Assembly: GCF_046156265.1 (NCBI RefSeq)
Contig: NZ_JAWDIR010000022.1
Span: forward strand, 186,001-250,000
Length of the DNA stretch: 64,000 nt
Reading direction: 5' to 3'
Source: CAMDHY01 sp046156265
Lineage (GTDB): Bacteria; Pseudomonadota; Alphaproteobacteria; Rhizobiales; Segnochrobactraceae
Part shown: positions 58,421 to 64,000 of the stretch, piece after piece
Layout: every line of letters begins with the position of its first letter
How positions within the stretch are numbered: the stretch's first letter is position 1
Notes under the pieces: generated by a model
What the model was told of the DNA's origin: nothing
The model's input: only the letters and a program-made list of their open reading frames with translations
Databases searched by the model: none
Made by a program: the position numbers and the translations under genes

Positions 58421-59947
58421 GTGCGCGACGAGGCCGGCGTGAGCGAGAGCGACGACATTCCCGAGACTGGTCCAGGCGTGATGGCCCGGCTGCTGGCGGC
58501 GGTCAGCGACCACTGGCACGCGCAGCCGATCCGCCGCCGCATCCTGATCGCCGCCGCAGCCCTCAACCTCGCGGCCATCGCGGCGGCCGGCATCGTCGTC
58601 GTCGTCAATGCCCGCTTCGCCACCAATGTCGAGATCGCCGCGTCGCTCGACGCCTCCGCCCGCTTCGTCCGCACCGCCATCGTGGAGATGCGCGCCGACG
58701 TCTCGCTGCCGGCGCTGGCGACGGCGGTCGACAGCGGCGCGGCAGCGCGGCACGTCCGCATCGCCGTACTGGACGCCGAGGGGCGCGCCGTCGCCGCGAG
58801 CGCCCCGGTCGACCGCCACGATGACGACGAGCCGCACGAGCGCGCACCCGACTGGTTTGCCCGGCTGATCGCGGCGACGCCCCCGACGGTGCAGGTGCCC
58901 GTCGTCGTCGGCGGCGAAGAGATCGCGACGGTGGTGCTGACCGGCGAGCCGGCCGACGAGATCGCCGAGGTGTGGGAGGACGTGCAGGCGCTGGCGATCA
59001 TCGCGCTGGTGGTCAATGTCGCGGTGCTGCTCGTGCTCGCCGTCGCCGTCGGCCGGGCGCTCGCGCCGCTGTCGGCGCTCGCCCGTGGCCTGTCGCGGCT
59101 GGAGGGCGGCGACTACCGCGCCCGCCTGGAGCCGCCGCGCGACGCCGAGTTCGCGCTGATCGCCTCCCGCTTCAACGCGCTCGCCGAGCAACTCACGGCC
59201 ACCCGTGCGGAAAACCGGCGGCTCAGCCTGCGCCTCCTCAGCGCCCAGGACGACGAGCGCCGTGTCGTCGCCGGCGAACTCCACGACGAGGCGGGCCCGT
59301 GCCTGTTCGGCATCGTCGCCAACGCCCGCTCGATCGAAACGATCGCCCGCGGCAGCCGTGCCGCCCGCGCCCCGGAGATCGTCGAGCGGGCCCGCGAGGT
59401 CGCCGACATCGCCGATCGCCTGAAGACGGTGAACCGCCGCCTTCTGCAGCGCCTCCGCCCGATGTCGCTCGGCCATGTGCCGCTCGCGGAGCTCGCCGGC
59501 GGTCTCGTCGACGAGTTCCGCCGGCTGGCGCCCTCGGTGCTGTTCGACCTCGCCGTCGGTGAGCTCGCCGACGGCTATGGCGAGGCGCGCGACCTCACCG
59601 TCTATCGCTGCCTGCAGGAGTGCCTGACCAACGCCCTCAAGCACGCCGAGCCGCGCATCGTGCTGGTCGAGCTCGCGGAGCGGCGGGCGGGGCCGCGCGG
59701 GCCGCGCCTGCACCTCTCGGTCGAGGACGACGGCATCGGCATGGACAGGAACGTGCCGGCCGGCTACGGCCTGTCGGGCATCGCCGAGCGGGTGCGGGCT
59801 CTCGGCGGCGAGCTCTCGTGGGGAACGGGCGAGGCGGGCGGCACGCGGTTCGAGATCGAGCTGCCGCTCGCCGGTGACGGCGGCACGCCCGAGAATGGTG
59901 AGGGAGTAGCGGACGTGCCGGTTGGTTTCGGGGAAAGAGTGAGATGA
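58421..59947 (+). CDS. Sensor histidine kinase, HisKA_3 (NarX/DegS-like) type
   Basis: The 508-residue protein has two membrane spans (about 41-62 and 190-213) that flank a roughly 125-residue periplasmic sensor, followed by HAMP, a dimerisation helix with the phosphoacceptor in ELHDEAGPCLFGI and a HATPase domain (ECLTNALKHA, VEDDGIGM, GYGLSGIAERVRALGG). Clear GTG start. HisKA_3 kinases partner LuxR-type regulators, and the next gene is one, overlapping by 4 bases (ATGA). The stimulus is unknown; the locus is next to glpK but shares no obvious operator. Confidence 0.9.
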   Translation: MRDEAGVSESDDIPETGPGVMARLLAAVSDHWHAQPIRRRILIAAAALNLAAIAAAGIVVVVNARFATNVEIAASLDASARFVRTAIVEMRADVSLPALATAVDSGAAARHVRIAVLDAEGRAVAASAPVDRHDDDEPHERAPDWFARLIAATPPTVQVPVVVGGEEIATVVLTGEPADEIAEVWEDVQALAIIALVVNVAVLLVLAVAVGRALAPLSALARGLSRLEGGDYRARLEPPRDAEFALIASRFNALAEQLTATRAENRRLSLRLLSAQDDERRVVAGELHDEAGPCLFGIVANARSIETIARGSRAARAPEIVERAREVADIADRLKTVNRRLLQRLRPMSLGHVPLAELAGGLVDEFRRLAPSVLFDLAVGELADGYGEARDLTVYRCLQECLTNALKHAEPRIVLVELAERRAGPRGPRLHLSVEDDGIGMDRNVPAGYGLSGIAERVRALGGELSWGTGEAGGTRFEIELPLAGDGGTPENGEGVADVPVGFGERVR

Positions 59948-60582
59948 GCCGTCCTGTGCTGGTCGTCGACGATCATCCGATCGTGCTGGCGGGCTGTCGC
60001 CGCGTCCTGGAAGACGCCGGGCTCGGCCCGGTCGCCGAGGCGCCGTCGATCGCGCGCGGCTACCGGCTGTTCCTCCGGCTCAAGCCGCGGCTCGCCATCA
60101 TCGACCTGTCGATGCGCGGCGGCGGGCTGGACGGCCTCCGGCTCGTGCAACGCATCCGCCGGCGCGCCACCGACACGGCCATCCTGGTGCTGACGATGCA
60201 CCGCGAGCCGGCCGTGGTGACGCGGGCGCTCGAAGCCGGCGCCGACGGCTATCTCCTCAAGGACACGGCCCCGGACGAACTGGTGGCGGCGGTGGGCGCG
60301 GTGCTGCGCGGTCGCCCCTATCTCAGCCACGGCCTCGCCACCGAGGTGGTGCTGCACGGCGCCCGCCAGCGCCGCGCGCCGCGCCCGGTGATGACCCCGC
60401 GCGAGACCGAGATCCTCGAGCTCCTCGCCGACGGCAAGTCCTACGCGCTGATCGCCGAGGAGCTGTCGCTCTCCTACAAGACGATCGCCAACACTGCCTC
60501 GCAACTGAAGGCGAAGCTCGGCGTCTCGACGCTGCCCGAGCTCGTGCACGCCGCGGTGCGGGGCCGCGAAGGCGCGCTCTGA
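59944..60582 (+). CDS. LuxR/NarL-family response regulator
   Basis: The 212-residue protein has a receiver domain (VVDDHPIVLAG, phospho-Asp in LAIIDLSMRGG, Lys in GYLLKDTAPDEL) and a C-terminal LuxR HTH (LTPRETEILELL-type: MTPRETEILELLADGKSYALIAEELSLS, in part). It starts inside the kinase stop codon, which strongly supports a cognate pair. Target genes cannot be told; no binding motif was evident. Confidence 0.92.
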   Translation: MSRPVLVVDDHPIVLAGCRRVLEDAGLGPVAEAPSIARGYRLFLRLKPRLAIIDLSMRGGGLDGLRLVQRIRRRATDTAILVLTMHREPAVVTRALEAGADGYLLKDTAPDELVAAVGAVLRGRPYLSHGLATEVVLHGARQRRAPRPVMTPRETEILELLADGKSYALIAEELSLSYKTIANTASQLKAKLGVSTLPELVHAAVRGREGAL

Positions 60583-60761
60583 CACACTGCCGTGCGGCCG
60601 CCGCGGGAGACGGCCGCAAACACCGCATTGACTTCACGCCCGGGGCGGGACGACGCTCCGGGTCGGGCGCCCGATGCCGCGATCGGGATCGTCCTTCCGC
60701 CTTGCCGGCGCGGGGCCGGCGGGCGCCGGAATTCGCGGCCGATCCCTCGAGGAGATCTTCG

Positions 60762-62057
60762 ATGAGCCACAACGCCGACCTCGTCGACCGCCGCCAGAAG
60801 GCGGTGCCGCGCGGGGTGTCGACCCCCTACCCGGTCTATGCGGCCCGCGCCGAGAACGCCGAACTGTGGGATGTCGACGGCAAGCGCTACATCGACTTCG
60901 CCGGTGGCATCGCCGTGCTCAATGTCGGCCACCGCCACCCGAAGGTGATCGCCGCCGTCGAGGCACAGCTCGGCCTCTACACCCACACCTGCTTCCAGGT
61001 CGTCCCCTACGAGCCCTACATCGCTCTCGCCGAGCGCCTGAACGCGCTTGCCCCCTTCAAGGGCCAGGCGAAGACGATGTTCGTGACGACGGGCGCCGAA
61101 GCGGTCGAGAACTGCGTGAAGCTCGCTCGCGCCGCCACCGGCCGCTCGGCCGTCATCGCGTTCGCCGGCGCCTTCCATGGCCGCACGATGATGGGCATGG
61201 CGCTGACGGGCAAGACGCAGCCCTACAAGCACAAGTTCGGCCCGATGCCGGCGGACGTCTACCACGCGCCGTTCCCGATCGCCGACCACGGCGTCAGCGT
61301 GGCGGACAGCCTGAAGGCGCTCGAGACCCTGTTCCGCGCCGACGTGGAACCCTCGCGGGTCGCCGCCATCATCATCGAACCCGTGCAGGGAGAGGGCGGC
61401 TTCTACCCCGCACCGGCCGAGTTCCTGGTGGCGCTGCGCAAGCTCTGCGACGACCACGGCATCCTGCTCGTCGCCGACGAGGTGCAGACGGGCTTCGCGC
61501 GCACCGGCAAGATGTTCGCCATCGAGCACTCCGGCGTCGAGCCGGACCTCGTCGCGGTGGCGAAGTCGCTCGCCGGTGGCTTCCCTCTTGCCGGCGTCAT
61601 CGGCAAGGCGGCGGTGATGGACGCCGCCGACCCCGGCGGCCTCGGCGGCACCTATGGCGGCAATCCGGTGGCGTGCGCGGCGGCGCTCGCCGTGCTCGAC
61701 GTCATCGCCGAGGAGAAGCTGCTGGAGCGCGCCGATGCCATGGGCGAGCGCGTCAAGGCGAAGCTGAAGGCGATCGCCTCGCGCAACGACGTCGTGCCGA
61801 TCACGGCGATCCGCGGCCCGGGCGCGATGATCGGCTTCGACATCGTCAAGACGCGCGGCGACTACGAGCCGGACGCCGAGGCTACGAAGCGCGTCACCAC
61901 CGCCGCCCTGCACGACGGGCTGGTGCTGTTGTCGTGCGGCGTGCACGCCAACGCCATCCGCATCCTCGTGCCGCTGACCGCCTCCGAGGAGATCCTCGAC
62001 GAGGGCATGGCGAAGCTAGAGGCGGCCCTCGTCTCGGCGGCGCGGCTCGCCGCCTGA
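60762..62057 (+). CDS. gabT: 4-aminobutyrate aminotransferase
   Basis: GabT transfers the amino group of GABA to 2-oxoglutarate, giving succinate semialdehyde. The 431-residue class III PLP transaminase has GAEAVENCVKLARAATGR, the IIIEPVQGEGGFYPAP active-site region, DEVQTGFARTGKMFAIEH and the PLP lysine in VAKSLAGGFPLAG. GAGGAG precedes the ATG at good spacing. 5-aminovalerate or other omega-amino acids are possible substrates. The succinate semialdehyde dehydrogenase gene (gabD) is not in the window. A GC-rich hairpin follows. Confidence 0.93.
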   Translation: MSHNADLVDRRQKAVPRGVSTPYPVYAARAENAELWDVDGKRYIDFAGGIAVLNVGHRHPKVIAAVEAQLGLYTHTCFQVVPYEPYIALAERLNALAPFKGQAKTMFVTTGAEAVENCVKLARAATGRSAVIAFAGAFHGRTMMGMALTGKTQPYKHKFGPMPADVYHAPFPIADHGVSVADSLKALETLFRADVEPSRVAAIIIEPVQGEGGFYPAPAEFLVALRKLCDDHGILLVADEVQTGFARTGKMFAIEHSGVEPDLVAVAKSLAGGFPLAGVIGKAAVMDAADPGGLGGTYGGNPVACAAALAVLDVIAEEKLLERADAMGERVKAKLKAIASRNDVVPITAIRGPGAMIGFDIVKTRGDYEPDAEATKRVTTAALHDGLVLLSCGVHANAIRILVPLTASEEILDEGMAKLEAALVSAARLAA

Positions 62058-62072
62058 CGATCGAAAGACACT

Positions 62073-62096
62073 GGCCGGGCCTTCGACGGCCCGGCC
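62073..62096 (+). terminator. GC-rich hairpin after gabT, possible terminator
   Basis: GGCCGGGC pairs with GCCCGGCC across an 8-base loop, 15 bp past the gabT stop. No T-run follows, so classification as an intrinsic terminator is weak. Confidence 0.4.
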
Positions 62097-62244
62097 GGGT
62101 GCTCCACTGAACCCGCCCGCCGCGCCTGAGCAGCGGCGCGGCGCTCCCCCGCGGGGACACGGAACGGTCGCACGGTGGCCGGAACGGCCGGGGCACAGGC
62201 GGCGTTGTCCGGCGAGTGTTCCTCTCGCCGAAGGCCGCCGTCCC

Positions 62245-62655
62245 ATGCCCGCCACCGCCCCCGACCGCTCCATCATCCGCCGCGACAGCTCCCGCGGCGA
62301 CCTGCTGATCTTCGACATCCGCGCCAAGATCACCGAGCCCGACATCGAGTGGATGGCGGCCCAGGCAGACGCCGCCTTCGACCGCTTCGGCGAGGTCGAC
62401 ATGCTCATCGTCATGTCGAACTACGACGGCGCCGAGCTCGGCGCGATCTTCGACGGCGACGCCCTCGGCGTGCAGGCGCGCGCCGCCCGCCACGTGCGCC
62501 GCTACGCCGTGGTCGGTGCGCCCGCCTGGGCGAAGGCGATGATCAACCTGTTCGCACCGCTGACACCCGTGGAAGAGAAGACCTTCGACCTCGCCGAAGA
62601 GGCCGCCGCCCGGGCCTGGGTCGACGGGGGCGCGAGCCCTGCAACGGCAGGATGA
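62245..62655 (+). CDS. STAS/SpoIIAA-like protein
   Basis: The 136-residue protein has the SpoIIAA-like (DUF3478) fold pattern: an N-terminal strand pair (DLLIFDIRAKITEPDIEWM), a helix-strand with VDMLIVMSNYDGAEL, and RYAVVGAPAWAKAMINLFAPL near the end. This group is distinct from anti-sigma antagonists and lacks their usual phospho-Ser motif; its function is unknown to me. It is about 190 bp after gabT and faces the TPR gene in the same direction. Confidence 0.75.
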   Translation: MPATAPDRSIIRRDSSRGDLLIFDIRAKITEPDIEWMAAQADAAFDRFGEVDMLIVMSNYDGAELGAIFDGDALGVQARAARHVRRYAVVGAPAWAKAMINLFAPLTPVEEKTFDLAEEAAARAWVDGGASPATAG

Positions 62656-62932
62656 GGAACGGCCGCCGGCGCGCCCGCCGGCCTGACGGGGGTCGCCGCA
62701 CCCCAGGCAGGCCAAAATATGCATTTTCACATTGTCTTGATGCTCGTTTTCAGCGAGCAGAACACAACCCTGAGAGCGTTTAGGCGCTTGTCATCCGTTC
62801 ACGGCAACGTTACCATTTGAGATATGAGCCGTCGCATCGACGTCGCCGGACCCAAGACCGCGCGCGCCGGCGTCGTCATTGCAAAATTCGACACAGAAAT
62901 GCCGCGCTGCGAGTTATGGCATCTTCTGGCGG
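62656..62932. other. AT-richer leader of the terminal TPR gene
   Basis: The stretch from about 62715 to 62825 is visibly AT-richer (AAATATGCATTTTCACATTG) than the rest and probably holds the promoter of the following gene. A different frame with a start at 62824 is open across it but leads nowhere recognisable. Confidence 0.45.
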
Positions 62933-64000
62933 ATGGGGGCGACCGTGCGAAGAGCACACAAGTCACGCTTCTCCGGGAACATCAACTATGCCAACAGCCT
63001 TGGCATAAATGGCTGGCTTGTCGACAATCAAGACGCCACTTCCAAGGTGCGCTTTGCTCTCTTCATCAATGGAGTACGTGTCGGTTTTTATGCTGCTGCG
63101 CGCGTACGCGAGAAGATCAACGCGCGAGGCATGATCAGCAGGCGGTTCGGCTTCCACATTCCGATTGCGCCGGAATGGCCCCTGACGGGACGTTCCATCA
63201 TCGTCCTGCAGCCATCCGACAGCGCCGACTTCCATCTGAGCACCCTCTTCGACGACGGGGCCGAGGCGACGCCAGTTGCCGCGCCTACACCCCAGCACAA
63301 CCAAACAGACACAACTCTTGATCTGCTCGATATACCGTCCGTCGTTCGCCAGACCATGCGGGAGAACATTCTCCCCGCGTTGAAGCAACACACCGGCAAC
63401 AAGGACTGGCCGACCCTCGCCGACCTCAACCGCTCGCTCGTGCTGCAGGTTCCGGATCTCGACAAGTCCTTGTTGCTGCTCGGACGCGGCAGCCTCTATG
63501 CGAAGGCATTCGAGGACGCGCAGCGGACACTCGCCATCGCCTGCCTCCTCTACCCGGACCTCGTCGACGCGCATTATTATTGTGGCGTCACCCACCTGCG
63601 TACCGGCGACTATGGGGAGGCGGTGACGTACCTTCGCCGCGCGCTGGCGCTCGATCCGGGCGCAGTGCGCAGCAAGCGCGATCTCGCCGACGCCCTCGCG
63701 AGATCCGCCCGCGGCCTGCCGCGCAACGAGCAGCGGGCAGCGATCGAGCACGAGGCGCTCACCCTCCTGCTCGAGGCCGCCGCCGCCCAGCCGTCGCTCG
63801 AGATCACGCTCAGGGCCGCTCGCCTCGCCTTCGACCAGAGCCGCTTCGCGGAAGCCCTGGAGCTGTTCCAGAAGGTTATCGACGAGCAGCCGGCGCACGT
63901 GCTGGCCCTCAGTGGCGCCAGCCGGAGCCTGGTCGGATTGCGGCGCGTCTCCGAGGCGCTGCGCCTCGCCAAGCGCATCGTCGAGATCGACCCGAACAAC
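62933..64000 (+). CDS. TPR protein with an N-terminal beta-domain, 3' end outside the window
   Basis: From the ATG at 62933 the frame is open to the window end (356 residues so far); the stop lies outside. The first 100 residues contain SGNINYANSLGINGWLVDNQ and ALFINGVRVG, then a FGFHIPIAPEW motif. This small beta-domain (GW-D ... ING-V ... GF-IP) occurs in front of glycosyltransferase, sulfotransferase and TPR proteins of alphaproteobacteria. TPR-like helical pairs follow (LLLGRGSLYAKAFEDAQRTL, YYCGVTHLRTGDYGEAVTYL, EALELFQKVIDEQPAHVLAL). The catalytic domain, if any, is beyond the window. A TTG at 62879 in the same frame is an alternative start. Confidence 0.7.
   Translation, partial: MGATVRRAHKSRFSGNINYANSLGINGWLVDNQDATSKVRFALFINGVRVGFYAAARVREKINARGMISRRFGFHIPIAPEWPLTGRSIIVLQPSDSADFHLSTLFDDGAEATPVAAPTPQHNQTDTTLDLLDIPSVVRQTMRENILPALKQHTGNKDWPTLADLNRSLVLQVPDLDKSLLLLGRGSLYAKAFEDAQRTLAIACLLYPDLVDAHYYCGVTHLRTGDYGEAVTYLRRALALDPGAVRSKRDLADALARSARGLPRNEQRAAIEHEALTLLLEAAAAQPSLEITLRAARLAFDQSRFAEALELFQKVIDEQPAHVLALSGASRSLVGLRRVSEALRLAKRIVEIDPNN

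Noticed and set aside
62824..63321. 165-residue ORF at the start of the TPR gene
   Set aside because: Only its first 40 codons look coding; the rest is Cys/Arg/His-rich nonsense, while another frame gives a recognisable domain and TPRs.

Overview
The window is 64 kb of very GC-rich DNA, with most third codon positions G or C. It carries mostly housekeeping and metabolic genes of an alphaproteobacterium, most likely of the order Hyphomicrobiales (Rhizobiales). The signs are the leuS-lptE-holA order, a two-cysteine Porin_2-type porin, a GTTC-N7-GTTC SOS box before recA, a glpR-glpD-glpSTPQUV-glpK glycerol locus built round an ABC importer, and mosaic palindromic intergenic repeats like those of rhizobia and Brucella. 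No genus can be named safely. No rRNA, tRNA, CRISPR array, prophage or insertion sequence was found.

Layout. 0-3.6 kb: an unusual secreted protein with a proline-rich linker, a probable beta-propeller and a C-terminus of 20 SWH heptads, translationally coupled to a partial secreted gene. 3.9-10.7 kb: msrA (apparently leaderless), a CHAD protein, a YggS-type PLP protein, then leuS-lptE-holA. 10.7-20 kb, minus strand: a GST, gatB, a major porin preceded by about 1.1 kb without a recognisable gene, alaS and recA. 20.5-28.8 kb: cspA with two small genes, rpsD, murI, two repeat-filled gaps around an AT-richer secreted protein, another secreted protein, a TrmJ-type methyltransferase and ilvD. 28.8-32.4 kb: a MoxR/VWA pair coupled to an amidohydrolase, and a ParD/ParE-like module whose toxin gene is interrupted by a stop codon. 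32.4-36.1 kb: a DUF2254 membrane protein, an AraC regulator and a TPP riboswitch with thiM. 36.2-42.4 kb: a sugar-binding lipoprotein overlapping a GGDEF-EAL membrane protein, then a Kup potassium transporter. 42.4-47.9 kb: two glutamine-synthetase-family enzymes on either side of a GST and an MFS transporter.

47.9-58.4 kb is the centrepiece, a complete glycerol system: a DeoR-type regulator, glycerol-3-phosphate dehydrogenase, two ABC ATPases, two permeases, a small membrane protein, a binding protein and glycerol kinase. GlpV binds glycerol in the periplasm, GlpSTPQ import it, GlpK phosphorylates it and GlpD oxidises it to DHAP. TTTCG repeat clusters before glpR and glpD are the likely operators. 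58.4-64 kb: a histidine kinase and LuxR-type regulator pair, gabT, a STAS/SpoIIAA-like protein and the start of a TPR protein that runs off the window.

The observations most worth follow-up are the SWH-repeat protein, the binding-protein and c-di-GMP enzyme pair, the complementary motif losses in GlpS and GlpT (one good and one degenerate ATP site), the nonsense-interrupted ParE toxin, and the families of large palindromic intergenic repeats.
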